From Betaproteobacteria bacterium (GTDB lineage Bacteria; Pseudomonadota; Gammaproteobacteria; Burkholderiales; Burkholderiaceae_C), in contig CANGHH010000005.1 in the NCBI GenBank assembly GCA_947453725.1, forward strand, positions 205,926 through 269,925: a DNA stretch of 64,000 nucleotides. Reading direction: 5' to 3'. Below, one piece after another: positions 24,424 to 33,843 of the stretch (position 1 is its first letter; every line of letters starts with the position of its first letter). The position numbers were made by a program, and so were the translations under genes. Below the pieces are notes generated by a model. That model did not search any database. It saw only the letters and a list, made by a program, of their open reading frames with translations, and was not told the DNA's origin.

Positions 24424-25123
24424 TCACAGACCGGTGCTGTCGGCCAGCAGGTTGCGCTTGAGTTGCAGATCGGTCTCGGCGGCCAGAACCTGCGCGCGCA
24501 GGCTCGCCAGGCGTGCGCGTGCCTCGTGCGTGTCCGTCACGGGGATGGAACCCAGCTTGAAACGGTCCTGGGCTTCGGTGGCCGCCCGTTGCACGGCATC
24601 CTGCTGCCGCTTCAGGACGCGGACGGCCTCCTCGGCCAAGGCAAGATCCAGATAGCGCTCTGCTGTGCGCAGCATCAGCGTCTGCGCAGCGGCCTGCCAT
24701 TCCAGTTCGGCCCCATCCGCCGACAGGTTCAGCTGTTGTTGCTGGGCACGGCGCTCGGGGTTGTAGAGCGGCAGCGCTGCGGCGATGGCCCAGCGTCCGG
24801 AAGTGCCGTTGGTCACCGAGGTGCTGAACGCGACGCCGTTGGACTGGCCGAGGCCAGGCGCGCTGAACTGCGCGCCCTGGGCATCGGTCTCGCTGGTCGC
24901 CACGCCCACTGAAGCCGTCAGGCCCACACGCGGCTTCCACAACGCCGCCGCCTGATCGCGCCGGGGCTGCGCGGTGGCGTGGGCGGCGCTGTCGACCGCG
25001 TAGGCCTTGTCGTTCTGGGCCGCTGCGCGCCAGACCTCCAGGAGATCGGTGGCGGCGGCTGTCTGGGCCGCGCAGGCCAGCGCGAGTGCAAGCCCGCCCC
25101 GGGGTCCGGGCGCTGTGTTTCAT
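24424..25123 (-). pseudogene. TolC-like outer-membrane factor, frameshifted and truncated
   Basis: From the ATG at 25123 the frame MKHSARTP enters a GGGG run and goes out of phase. Removing one G restores GGLALALACAAQTAAA, then LLEVWRAAAQNDKAY, joining smoothly to the open frame from 24942 (WKPRVGLTASVGV, TAERYLDLALAEEAVRVLKRQ). A stop after NLLADSTGL ends it at about 232 residues. TolC/CusC factors need about 420 residues with two repeats; only the first repeat is present. It sits at the end of the RND operon, so the pump here has probably lost its own outer-membrane channel. Confidence 0.75.
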
Positions 25124-25128
25124 GGCCT

Positions 25129-25338
25129 TCAGGCCCCCGGGCGCACGCCGAGCTTGCGCACGATGGATTCCATCAGGCACCACTTCGTCAGCGCGCTCTG
25201 CAGCAGGTTGGCGCCGACGAAGGCGGTGAACGCCAGCCACCAGCTGCTGACGAATATCGGGCTGCCCGGGATGCCCAAGGCCAGCGACAAGAGGATGAAG
25301 GTGCCCGCGGCGAGGCGAACGATTTGCCAGGACGTCAT
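25129..25338 (-). CDS. DUF2892-like small membrane protein
   Basis: This 69-residue peptide (MTSWQIVRLAAGTFILLSLALG, SSWWLAFTAFVGANLLQSALTKWCLMESIVRKLG) has two hydrophobic segments and the conserved cysteine of the YgaP-like membrane domain. It is a diverged relative of the peptide at 4018. Its start overlaps the stop of the RND permease gene as ATGA. Function unknown. Confidence 0.8.
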   Translation of the reverse strand: MTSWQIVRLAAGTFILLSLALGIPGSPIFVSSWWLAFTAFVGANLLQSALTKWCLMESIVRKLGVRPGA

Positions 25339-28300
25339 GTGTTTGCTCCTTGAGTGGCCGGTGTGATTGGGGCTTGCGCCGGGGCATCGGAATCCCCGGT
25401 GCCGGTGATCGCATCCAGCCGGTTGCGATAGGCCACGAAGTACAGGATCGGGATGACCACCAGCGTCAGCACGGTGGACACGAAGATGCCGAAGATCAGC
25501 GAGATCGCCAGGCCGTTGAAGATCGGGTCGTCGAGGATGAAGAAGGCGCCCAGCATCGCGGCCAGGCCGGTCAGCACGATGGGCTGTGCGCGGGTGATGG
25601 CCGAGCGCACGATGGCGTCCTTGAACTCGACACCCGAGCGGACTTGCAGGTTGATGAAGTCGACCAGCAGGATGGAATTGCGCACGATGATGCCGGCCAG
25701 CGCGATCATCCCGATCATGCTGGTGGCGGTGTACTGCGCGCCCAGCAGGGCGTGGCCCGGCATCACGCCGATGATGGTCAGGGGGATCGGCGCCATGATG
25801 ATCAGCGGCGTCAAATAGCTGCCGAACTGCGCCACCACCAACAGGTAGATCAGGATCAGGCCGACACCGTAGGCCAAGCCCATGTCGCGGAAGGTCTCGT
25901 AGGTGATCTGCGATTCGCCGTCCCACTTGATGGCGTAGTCGCGGTAGGCATCGCCAGGCTGGCGGATGAAGGTTTCCTGCAGCGTGCCGCCGCCGGGCGT
26001 GGCGATCTGGGTGATGTCGCCACGCATCTGGAACACGCCGTAAAGCGGGCTGTCGAGCGCACCCGCCATGTCGGCGACGACGAAGTTCACCGGCAGCAGG
26101 TCCTTGTGATACTGCGGCTGCTCGCGCACGGTGTCGCTCGCCGTGACCAGTTCGCGGATCGGCACCAGCTTGCCCTCGGCACTGCGCACGGCCAGTTGCA
26201 GCAGGGCGTTCAGGTCGCCCTGGCGTTCCGGCGGCAACTGGATGACAGTGGCCGCCGGGTACTTGCTTGCGTCGTGCAGATAGGCCGTGGCTTCACCGGC
26301 CAGACCAGCACGCAAGGTGGTGACGATGGCCTGTTGCGGCACGCCCAGCATCGCTGCCTTCTGGCGGTCCACCAGCAGCATGGTCTTGGGCGCTGCCGTG
26401 ATGCTGCTGTCATCCACATCCACCACACCCGGCGTGGCCGCGAACACGGCGCGCACCGCCTTCGCGACCTGCTGGCGCCCGGCGGCTTCGGGGCCGTAGA
26501 TCTCGGCCACGATGGGCGACAGCACCGGTGGGCCGGGCGGCACCTCGACGACCTTGATGTTGGCGCCGAAGCGCAGCCCGATCTTCTGCAGTTCAGGCCG
26601 CACGCGGGTGGCGATGGCGTGGCTCTGGGCCTTGCGCTCGTGCTTGCCAAGGAGGTTGACCTGCAGGTCGCCCACGTCGCCGCTGGCACGCAGGTAATAC
26701 TGCCGAACCAGCCCGTTGAAATTGATCGGCGCGGCGGTGCCGGCATAGGCCTGGTAGTCGGTCACCTCGGGCACGGTGGCCAGGTAATTGCCCAGCTCGT
26801 GCAGCACGGCGGCGGTCTGTTCCACCGGCGTGCCGGCGGGCATGTCCACGATGACCTGGAACTCCGACTTGTTGTCGAAGGGCAGCATCTTCAGCAGCAC
26901 CAGGCCGGTGGCCGGCAGCACCATCGACAAGGCGATCAGGGCCGCGATGCCCAGACCCAGGAAGCGGCGGTTGCGTGTGCCGTGCCGCTCGTCCAGCAGC
27001 GGCTTGAAAACCCGTTCGAAGACCGGTGCGATCTGGGCTGACAGGCCGTGGTGGGCGGCGGCTTCTGCCGACGCAGCAGGGGCGGTCGCGCTCGCCGAGT
27101 GGTCCTTCATCCACAGCCGCGCCAGCCAAGGCGTGACCACAAAAGCGATGGCCAAAGACAGCAGCATGCCCATGCTGGCGTTGATCGGGATCGGGCTCAT
27201 GTAAGGCCCCATCAGCCCGGACACGAAGGCCATCGGCAGCAGTGCAGCGATGACCGTCAGCGTGGCCAGGATGGTCGGCCCGCCGACTTCATCGACCGCG
27301 CCCGGGATGATCTGCGTCAGCGTGCGGCCCGGGTACAGCGCCTGGTGCCGGTGGATGTTCTCGACCACGACGATGGCGTCGTCGACCAGGATGCCGATGG
27401 AGAAGATCAGCGCGAACAGCGACACGCGGTTCAGTGTGAAACCCCAGGCCCAGGAGGCGAACAGCGTGACGGTCAGCGTCAGGATCACCGCGCTGCCGAC
27501 GATGGCGGCTTCACGACGGCCCAGCGCCAGGAAGACCAGCGCGACGACCGAGGCCGTGGCGAACAGCAGCTTGGTGATCAGCTTCTGCGCCTTGTCGTTG
27601 GCCGACGCGCCGTAGTTGCGCGTCTCGGCGACCTGTACCTCACCCGGGATCACCGTGTTGCGCAGGGCCTCCACTCGCTGCATCACGGCGTTGGCCACGT
27701 CGATGGCGTTCTCGCCGGGCTTCTTCGTGATGGACAGCGTCACGGCCGGGTATTCCGCAGGCGGGGCACCGGCCTTGCCGGCCACGCCGTGCCAGACATA
27801 GCGCGCAGCGGGCATAGCCCCATCGCGCACCGTGGCCACGTCGCGCAGGAACACCGGTTTGGCGCCACGCACGCCGACCACCAGATCGGCCACCTCGCTG
27901 GCCTGCTTCAGGAAGGGGCCGGACTCGATGGCCACCGAACGGTTGCCGCTGATCAGTTCGCCGACGGGCAGGCCGAGGTTGGCCGACAACAAGGCCTGCC
28001 GCAGGTCGGACACGGTGATGCCGACGCCGGCCATGCGGGCGGGATCGATCTCGACCATCACCGCGCGGCCCGGGCCGCCGAGTGTCGTCACCTCACGCGT
28101 GCCGGGCACGCGCTTCAGGTCGGCCTCGACGCTGTGGGCGACCCGCTCCAGGTCGAAGGGACCGGCCGCCGGGTTCTTGCTGAACAGCGTCAGCGTGACG
28201 ATGGGCACGTCGTCGATGCCCTTGGGCTTGATGATGGGGTCGAGCACGCCCAGGCCCTTGGGCAGCCAGTCGGCGTTCGAATTGACGGTGTCGTACAGGC

Positions 28301-28661
28301 GCACCAGCGCTTCGGTACGCGGCACGCCGACCTTGAACTGCACCGTGATGACGGCCAGGCCCGGCCGCGACACCGACATCACGTGCTCGACGCCCGAGAT
28401 CTGCGCCAGCACCTGCTCGGCCGGGCCGGCCACCATCTGCTCGACATCGCGCACGGCTGCCCCCGGGAAGGGGATCAGCACATTGGCCATCGTGACGTTG
28501 ATCTGCGGCTCTTCCTCGCGTGGCGTGACGCCGACGGCGAACAGGCCCAACAGCAGGGCGACCAGGGCCAGCAACGGCGTGATCTGCGCGCGCTGGAAGA
28601 AGGCCGCGATGCGGCCGGAGACACCCAGGGTGGTCGGGGCGGAGGGGGAGGGCTTGAACAT
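25335..28661 (-). CDS. RND-family efflux permease
   Basis: This 1108-residue inner-membrane pump is of AcrB type: twelve predicted helices, two large periplasmic loops, and a fourth helix with GILVDDAIVVVENIHRH near residue 420, whose Asp pair forms the proton relay. The start region (RAQITPLLALVALLLGLFAVGVTPREEEPQI) is typical of a branch often annotated as CzcA/AcrB-like. Substrate unknown. It is transcribed after its adaptor gene; length and motifs look intact. Confidence 0.92.
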   Translation of the reverse strand: MFKPSPSAPTTLGVSGRIAAFFQRAQITPLLALVALLLGLFAVGVTPREEEPQINVTMANVLIPFPGAAVRDVEQMVAGPAEQVLAQISGVEHVMSVSRPGLAVITVQFKVGVPRTEALVRLYDTVNSNADWLPKGLGVLDPIIKPKGIDDVPIVTLTLFSKNPAAGPFDLERVAHSVEADLKRVPGTREVTTLGGPGRAVMVEIDPARMAGVGITVSDLRQALLSANLGLPVGELISGNRSVAIESGPFLKQASEVADLVVGVRGAKPVFLRDVATVRDGAMPAARYVWHGVAGKAGAPPAEYPAVTLSITKKPGENAIDVANAVMQRVEALRNTVIPGEVQVAETRNYGASANDKAQKLITKLLFATASVVALVFLALGRREAAIVGSAVILTLTVTLFASWAWGFTLNRVSLFALIFSIGILVDDAIVVVENIHRHQALYPGRTLTQIIPGAVDEVGGPTILATLTVIAALLPMAFVSGLMGPYMSPIPINASMGMLLSLAIAFVVTPWLARLWMKDHSASATAPAASAEAAAHHGLSAQIAPVFERVFKPLLDERHGTRNRRFLGLGIAALIALSMVLPATGLVLLKMLPFDNKSEFQVIVDMPAGTPVEQTAAVLHELGNYLATVPEVTDYQAYAGTAAPINFNGLVRQYYLRASGDVGDLQVNLLGKHERKAQSHAIATRVRPELQKIGLRFGANIKVVEVPPGPPVLSPIVAEIYGPEAAGRQQVAKAVRAVFAATPGVVDVDDSSITAAPKTMLLVDRQKAAMLGVPQQAIVTTLRAGLAGEATAYLHDASKYPAATVIQLPPERQGDLNALLQLAVRSAEGKLVPIRELVTASDTVREQPQYHKDLLPVNFVVADMAGALDSPLYGVFQMRGDITQIATPGGGTLQETFIRQPGDAYRDYAIKWDGESQITYETFRDMGLAYGVGLILIYLLVVAQFGSYLTPLIIMAPIPLTIIGVMPGHALLGAQYTATSMIGMIALAGIIVRNSILLVDFINLQVRSGVEFKDAIVRSAITRAQPIVLTGLAAMLGAFFILDDPIFNGLAISLIFGIFVSTVLTLVVIPILYFVAYRNRLDAITGTGDSDAPAQAPITPATQGANT

Positions 28662-28682
28662 GGTCGTGACCGGCTCGGTGCT

Positions 28683-29735
28683 TCAGCGCGCGCGGGCGGC
28701 GGCTTGCGGGTCGGCGACCACGCGCTCGCCGGGCATCAGCCCCGAAAGGACTTCGGTCTTGTCGCCATCGACACGACCCAGGCGCACCTGGCGCAGCACC
28801 GGCTTGCCGGCCGGGTCCAGCACGTACAGGCCGGTCATCTCGGCACGCCGAACGATGGACGTTGAGGACACGGACAGCACAGAAGGGCTGGGACTCGAAC
28901 CGCTGACCGGAACCGGCAACCACAGCCGGGCGAACATGCCCGGCGCCACACCTGCCGCGCCAGCAGGCAGGTCGGCGCGCAATGGCACCGTGTGCGTACC
29001 GGGGTCCACCGTGGGCAGAAGCTGCACGCGCAGCGGCACCACCCATTGCCCTGCAGCCGGCAGTCCCGGCAGTTCGACGCGAGGCAATTGGCCTGCGGCC
29101 AAGTGGGACGCCACCGTCTGCGGCACGGACGCGGTAACCCGCAATGCGGCGGGGTCATACAGGGTCAGCAAAGGCCGACCCGGCATGGCCATGTCGCCCA
29201 GCGACACCGGCACCTCGGCGACCACGCCCGCGAAAGGCGCGCGCACGACGTAGAAGCCGGTCTGCGTGCGCGCCGCGCCCGCCTGTGCCAACTGTGCGTT
29301 CACCTGCGCCTGCGTGGACTTGAGCTGCGACTCGGCTTGCTCCAGCGCTGCCTGGCTGATGTAGTTCTTCAGGAAGAGCTGCTTCTGGCGTTCGAAGTCC
29401 TTGCTGGCCACCTCCAGCTGGGCGCGTGCGGCCTGCACCTGGGCGTCGCTGGCAGCGGCGTTCTGGTCAGCGGCTCGGGCGTCGATGCGCAGCAGCAACT
29501 GGCCGGCGGCGACACGGTCGCCGACCTTCACGGCCAACTGCACCACGGCCCCCGGCACCTGCGCGGCGACGACGGTCGAACGCACGGCTTCGACGACGCC
29601 ATCGAAAGCGGAGGCCGCAGCGCCCGAAGCAGGCAGGGCTGCCACGGCGCCCAGATCGGCCGCATGCGCCCAGACAGGAAGGGCCAGCAACAGCCCTGCG
29701 GCGAAGGTGAGGCTACGGAATCGGATCGGATGCAT
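28683..29735 (-). CDS. RND efflux periplasmic adaptor (MFP)
   Basis: This 350-residue protein has signal peptide LTFAAGLLLALPVWAHA, a lipoyl/barrel-sandwich part (VKVGDRVAAGQLLLRID and YVVRAPFAGVVAEVPVSLGD), a coiled-coil hairpin between them (residues 90-165) and a beta-barrel C-terminal part. It links the RND permease to an outer-membrane channel. It is the first gene of the minus-strand pump operon and diverges from an ArsR regulator. Confidence 0.9.
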   Translation of the reverse strand: MHPIRFRSLTFAAGLLLALPVWAHAADLGAVAALPASGAAASAFDGVVEAVRSTVVAAQVPGAVVQLAVKVGDRVAAGQLLLRIDARAADQNAAASDAQVQAARAQLEVASKDFERQKQLFLKNYISQAALEQAESQLKSTQAQVNAQLAQAGAARTQTGFYVVRAPFAGVVAEVPVSLGDMAMPGRPLLTLYDPAALRVTASVPQTVASHLAAGQLPRVELPGLPAAGQWVVPLRVQLLPTVDPGTHTVPLRADLPAGAAGVAPGMFARLWLPVPVSGSSPSPSVLSVSSTSIVRRAEMTGLYVLDPAGKPVLRQVRLGRVDGDKTEVLSGLMPGERVVADPQAAARAR

Positions 29736-29797
29736 GGCGCTTCTTTCGGGTGGCGGGAGGCCAAAGGGCCGAAGCCAAAGTCATCAGTTGACGATAG

Positions 29798-29819
29798 TAT
29801 TTGCGTAATCAGCTAAATA
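29798..29819. promoter_or_regulatory. AT-rich inverted repeat, candidate operator for ArsR/RND
   Basis: TATTT and AAATA form a small inverted repeat with a 12-base spacer in an AT-rich patch, just after a TTGACG that could serve as a -35 element. The patch lies between the divergent adaptor and ArsR genes and ends 11 bases before the ArsR start codon. Operator function is inferred from position. Confidence 0.4.
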
Positions 29820-29829
29820 GGCAAGTAAG

Positions 29830-30273
29830 ATGTTGAGCAAGAAGCAGCCGGAACTGGCGCAACGAGGCATCATGGCGTCTGTTCAACATCTGGCATGCCC
29901 CACCATGGAAGGTCTTCCCGACGAGGCGTTGGCGCAGGTGGCCGCGTACTTTCAAGCGCTGTCCGAACCGACCCGCCTGCAGATCCTCAATCTGCTGCGA
30001 CAAGGCGAGCGCAGCGTGGGCGAGCTTGCACAGTTGTGTGGGTACAGCTCGGCCAACATCTCACGCCATCTGGCCCTGCTGACCCAGCACGGCCTGGTCA
30101 AGCGCGAGAGTCGGGGCAACAGTGCCTTCTACAGCATCGCTGACGCGTCCGTCTATGCGCTGTGCGACCTGGTCTGCGGCAACATCGCCCGCCAGTTCGA
30201 GCGCACGGCGCAGGGGCGGGCGGCCTTCGCGGTGTCCGTCAAGCAGCGGGCGCGCACGCGTTCAGCGGCCTGA
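29830..30273 (+). CDS. ArsR-family repressor of the RND operon
   Basis: This 147-residue winged-helix protein has ALSEPTRLQILNLLRQGERSVGELAQ, the recognition helix SSANISRHLALL and the wing ESRGNSAFYSI. Cysteines at 70 (helix alpha3), 112 and 116 (ALCDLVCGN, last helix) could bind a metal or a sulfur species. It is transcribed away from the RND operon with a shared AT-rich control region, so it is the obvious local regulator. A start at Met15 is also possible. Confidence 0.85.
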   Translation: MLSKKQPELAQRGIMASVQHLACPTMEGLPDEALAQVAAYFQALSEPTRLQILNLLRQGERSVGELAQLCGYSSANISRHLALLTQHGLVKRESRGNSAFYSIADASVYALCDLVCGNIARQFERTAQGRAAFAVSVKQRARTRSAA

Positions 30274-30969
30274 CGCCTGCGGGTGATGCTCCACCCGTGC
30301 CAGTCGGCCGTCGTCGAGGTGGTACACCGTGTCGAAGCCTTCGATCATGCGGTGGTCGTGGGTGACGGCGATGACCGCTGAGCGGCGTTCGCGGGCGATC
30401 TCGCGCAGCATGGCCATCACCTTGGTGCCGCGCTGCGTGTCGAGCGCGGCGGTGGGCTCGTCGGCCAGGATCAGCACCGGCTGGTTGGCCAATGCGCGGC
30501 CAATCGCCACCCGCTGCTGCTCGCCGCCCGACAGCTGCGCCGGCAGCGAGTTGGCGCGGTGGCCGATCTCCAGGTAGCCCAGCAGGTCCTTCGCGCGGCG
30601 CTTGGATTCGCCACGACTCACGCCGTTGATCTGCAGCATCAGGGCGACGTTCTCCAGCGCGGTCAGGAAGGGGATCAGGTTGTGCTGCTGGAAGATGAAG
30701 CCGATCTTGCTGCGCCGGAAGGCGCGCACGTCGATGCCGGTCGGTCCGTCGTCGTAGAGGATCTGGTCATCGATCACGATGCGCCCGGTGGTCGGCGGCT
30801 GGATCAAGCTGATCGCCAGCAGCAGCGTGCTCTTGCCCGAACCGCTGGGGCCGAGCAGGGCCACCAATTCCCCGGCCTCGATCGTCAGGCTGGTGGGCTT
30901 CAGCGCTTGCACGGCCAAGTCGCCGTGGCCGAAGGTCTGGCTGACGTTGTGGATGTCGAGGACGGCCAC
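30262..30969 (-). CDS. MacB/DevA-like ABC exporter ATPase
   Basis: This 235-residue ATPase has Walker A LLGPSGSGKST, Q-loop IFQQHNLIPF, signature QLSGGEQQRVAIGRAL, Walker B VLILADEPTAALD and H-loop VIAVTHD. It belongs to the LolD/MacB/DevA subfamily serving efflux permeases that do not transport through a classical channel. The GTG start at 30969 comes one base after the permease stop codon; the longer frame has no ribosome site. Confidence 0.9.
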   Translation of the reverse strand: MAVLDIHNVSQTFGHGDLAVQALKPTSLTIEAGELVALLGPSGSGKSTLLLAISLIQPPTTGRIVIDDQILYDDGPTGIDVRAFRRSKIGFIFQQHNLIPFLTALENVALMLQINGVSRGESKRRAKDLLGYLEIGHRANSLPAQLSGGEQQRVAIGRALANQPVLILADEPTAALDTQRGTKVMAMLREIARERRSAVIAVTHDHRMIEGFDTVYHLDDGRLARVEHHPQASGR

Positions 30970-30970
30970 G

Positions 30971-32164
30971 TCAGCCCCCAAGCGCCAGTTGCGCCGGCGT
31001 GCGCAGCGCATGCCACACCGCCATCAGGCTGGCCAGCACGCCACCGACCAGCATCACGCCGAAGGTGATGGCTGTTTCAGGTGCCACGAAGGCCAGGGTG
31101 CGCGGGAAGTTCGGGGCGATCAGATCGCGCAGCGCGTAGGCCACCGCAAAACTGGCCAGCGTCAGCAGCATCGACTGGGTCATGATCAAGCGCACGATCA
31201 AGCCGTTGGGCGCGCCGATCAACTTCAGCGTCGCAATCGACTTGATCTTCTCGATCGTCAACACGTAGACGATGAGCGCGATGATGACGATGCACACCAG
31301 GATCAGCAGCGTGCGGAACAGCCCCAGCACCGCCGACATCTTGCTCAGTTTGCCTTCCAGCATCAGCTCGCGTTCCTCGGTGGTGGTGTAGACGTTGAAG
31401 TAGAGCCAGTCGCGGATGTGCGCGGCCACCGCCGGTCCATCGGCGCCGGGCGCCAGGGTCACCAGCACGGCGTTGATGCTGTTGCTGCTGGTGGCCAGCA
31501 AGGGCGCCAGACGCGCCGCCTGCTCGGGCGTGTAGCCGGCCCTGTCGAGCCGCTGCAGGCTCGCCGCCGCAGCGGCGTTGATGGCGCGCGGGTCCTGCTC
31601 GAACTGCACCTTCTGCGCATCGGCCAGCGCCAGGTAGACCAGCGGGTTGCCGCCCGAATCGACCGCGCCGCTGGTGATGCCGACGACGGTGTAGTGGTCG
31701 GTGCCCAGCGGCACCCGGTCACCGAGTTGCAGCCCGAGCTTGCGGTCGGCCACCATCTCGTGGTGCGGCGCGGTGATGGCGCGGCCTTGCGCAAGGCCAA
31801 GCGGTGCTCCTGCCCCGCCGAAGATGTCGTAGCCGATGACGGTGAACTGCTGGTCGCGACCGGCCATCTCGCGCTGCGCCGTGTACAGCGCCAAGGGGCT
31901 GGCGCGCGCCACGCCGGGCGTTGCCGCAATGCTCTTGTAGGTATCCAGCGGGATGCGCGAAGCCTCGTTGAACGGCCCGCCGCGCCCGCGCTCGACCACC
32001 CACAGGTCGGTGGCCGTGTTGTCGATCAGCCAGACACCGTCCTGGATGTTGCCCTGGTAGATGCCGTTCATCACCAGCACGATGGCCAGCAGCATGGCCA
32101 CGCCGGCGATGGTGGACAGGAACTTGCCCAGGTGGCGGCGGATGTCCTTCAGTGCGAGTTCCAT
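30971..32164 (-). CDS. MacB/DevC-like ABC permease
   Basis: This 397-residue protein begins MELALKDIRRHLGKFLSTIAGVAMLLAIVLV. It has a large periplasmic domain (residues about 45-265) and three C-terminal helices (LILVCIVIIALIVYVLTIEKIKSIATLKLIGA-type FtsX region and beyond). FtsX/MacB folds drive efflux mechanically. Adaptor, permease and ATPase are adjacent, as in DevBCA exporters. Substrate unknown. Confidence 0.88.
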   Translation of the reverse strand: MELALKDIRRHLGKFLSTIAGVAMLLAIVLVMNGIYQGNIQDGVWLIDNTATDLWVVERGRGGPFNEASRIPLDTYKSIAATPGVARASPLALYTAQREMAGRDQQFTVIGYDIFGGAGAPLGLAQGRAITAPHHEMVADRKLGLQLGDRVPLGTDHYTVVGITSGAVDSGGNPLVYLALADAQKVQFEQDPRAINAAAAASLQRLDRAGYTPEQAARLAPLLATSSNSINAVLVTLAPGADGPAVAAHIRDWLYFNVYTTTEERELMLEGKLSKMSAVLGLFRTLLILVCIVIIALIVYVLTIEKIKSIATLKLIGAPNGLIVRLIMTQSMLLTLASFAVAYALRDLIAPNFPRTLAFVAPETAITFGVMLVGGVLASLMAVWHALRTPAQLALGG

Positions 32165-32186
32165 GACGGCGGCTGCGCTGTCGCGT

Positions 32187-33338
32187 TCAGCGTGCGGCCG
32201 TGAGGACCTGTCGCACGCGCTGGTTCGCGGCCACGCCAGCGGCCACCGCCACCACGGTTTCGCCACCCGCCAGGCCCTTGCGGATCAGCACCTGACGGTC
32301 GTCGGCGCCGGCCGTCTCCACGGGCTCGAAGCGGGTGCGGCCATCCTCGACCAGCAAGACGCCCTGGCGACCGGACTTGTCGCGTGCCAACGCAGCCAGC
32401 GGCACCAGCACACCCCGGTCCTCGCCCACGGCAATCTCGACCTGCGCCTCCTGGTCGATGGCAAAGCGCTGCGGCACGGCATCGAAAGCCACGTGCACGT
32501 CCAGCTCGCGCGTGGCGGCGTCCGACTGCTTCGCGATGCGCGCCACCTTGCCGGGCAGCACCTCGCCGCTGCGCAGCCGGATGCGCGCGACTTGGCCCGG
32601 CTGCACGCGGCCCACCACCGATTCATCCACCCGCGTGGCCACCCACAGCGACTTCGGGTCGACGATCTTCAACAGCGGCGTTCCCGGCACGACAGTGTTG
32701 CCGGCTTCGGCCAAGCGTTGGATCACCACGCCATCCATCGGTGCGACGATGCGCGTGTACGTGAGCACGGCGTCGGCGTACCGGGCTTCCTGCGAGAGTG
32801 AACGCACATCGGCCCCGCGGGCTGCCAGCGCGGCCTGGGCAGCGTCCACGCCGGCGGTCGCACCGCCCAGTGCAGCATTCGAGGCGTCCACCACGGCCTG
32901 CGAGACGAAGCCCTGGGCCAGCAGTTCAGCGTCACGGCGCAACTTGCTGCGCGCCAGTTCCAGATCGGCCTGCGCCTTGGTCACGTTGGCGCGCGCGGCC
33001 TCGGTGTTGCGCGACATGGCTTCCTGCTGACCGCCGACGACACCCCGGCGGGCGCTCAGGTCGCGATCATCGAGCGTCACCAGCAATTGCCCCTGGTGCA
33101 CCGTGTCGCCCACATCCGCGTGCATCTGCGTCACCGTCGCATTGACGCGTGCGCTCAGCGTGACGGGTATGCGCGCCTGCACCGTGCCAGGTCCGATCAC
33201 GCGCGCGGCGATGGCGCCCTGCGCAGCCACAGCGACAGGCACATCCAAGGCGCGGCCGAAGCGCCAGAATGCGGCGCCTCCGGCGGTGAGGAGAAGCAAG
33301 GTCGGCAGCGCTGCGGCAAGCATCCGACGGCTTGTCAT
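32187..33338 (-). CDS. HlyD/DevB-like adaptor of the ABC exporter
   Basis: This 383-residue protein is anchored by one N-terminal helix (MLAAALPTLLLLTAGGAAFW). It has lipoyl half-motifs TVTQMHADVGDTVHQGQLLVTLDD and IVAPMDGVVIQRLAEAGNTVVPG, a coiled-coil hairpin between them and a barrel domain (residues 245-380). It pairs with the following MacB-like permease. The ATG at 33338 is used; a GTG one codon earlier is equivalent. Confidence 0.88.
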   Translation of the reverse strand: MTSRRMLAAALPTLLLLTAGGAAFWRFGRALDVPVAVAAQGAIAARVIGPGTVQARIPVTLSARVNATVTQMHADVGDTVHQGQLLVTLDDRDLSARRGVVGGQQEAMSRNTEAARANVTKAQADLELARSKLRRDAELLAQGFVSQAVVDASNAALGGATAGVDAAQAALAARGADVRSLSQEARYADAVLTYTRIVAPMDGVVIQRLAEAGNTVVPGTPLLKIVDPKSLWVATRVDESVVGRVQPGQVARIRLRSGEVLPGKVARIAKQSDAATRELDVHVAFDAVPQRFAIDQEAQVEIAVGEDRGVLVPLAALARDKSGRQGVLLVEDGRTRFEPVETAGADDRQVLIRKGLAGGETVVAVAAGVAANQRVRQVLTAAR

Positions 33339-33402
33339 CACGCGGTCCTGGCTGCTTCTGGTTGGCTCTGCTGATGGGCGGTGACTGAAGCCATTTCAAG
33401 AC

Positions 33403-33813
33403 TCACGTGGCCTGCGTCGCGCTGCCATCCAGGCTTTCGCAGGCTCGGCGCAGGCGCTGTTCGGCCGCATCGGCCACGGCCTTGACCTCGGGCTTGCCGA
33501 CCAGATTCACCATGATCTGCGGGTCGAGGAAGCCGACGACCACGCGCTCCGATGCTTCCTCCCGCACGATCACATTGCACGGCAGCAGCAGGCCGATGTC
33601 GGGCGCCGCCTGCAAGGCTTGGTGCGCCAGCGGGGGGTTGCAGGCGCCGAGGATGCGGTAGGGCGGCATGTCGACGCCCAGCTTCTCCTTCATCGCGTGC
33701 TGCACGTCGATGTCGCTCAGCACGCCGAAGCCCTCGGCTTTCAGGGCAGCGAGTGTTTTCGCGAGAGCCTGATCGAATGTGATGCCAGTGAGTGTGGTGG
33801 TGAATCCGTACAT
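33403..33813 (-). CDS. DUF302-family protein
   Basis: This 136-residue soluble protein has the typical DUF302 start MYGFTTTLTGITFDQALAKTLAALKAEGFGVLSDID and the body YRILGACNPPLAHQAL with PCNVIVRE. The family is widespread beside metal or sulfur stress genes with no known reaction. The conserved cysteines in GACNP and LPCNV may bind a ligand. It lies between the ArsA fusion and the ABC exporter genes in one unit. Confidence 0.87.
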   Translation of the reverse strand: MYGFTTTLTGITFDQALAKTLAALKAEGFGVLSDIDVQHAMKEKLGVDMPPYRILGACNPPLAHQALQAAPDIGLLLPCNVIVREEASERVVVGFLDPQIMVNLVGKPEVKAVADAAEQRLRRACESLDGSATQAT

Positions 33814-33843
33814 GGAGAACCTCGATGGATTGATTTGCAGGGC

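Noticed and set aside
27048..28865. 605-codon open frame on the plus strand
   Set aside because: Antisense shadow of the RND permease. The His/Asp/Gly-rich composition is typical of such shadows.
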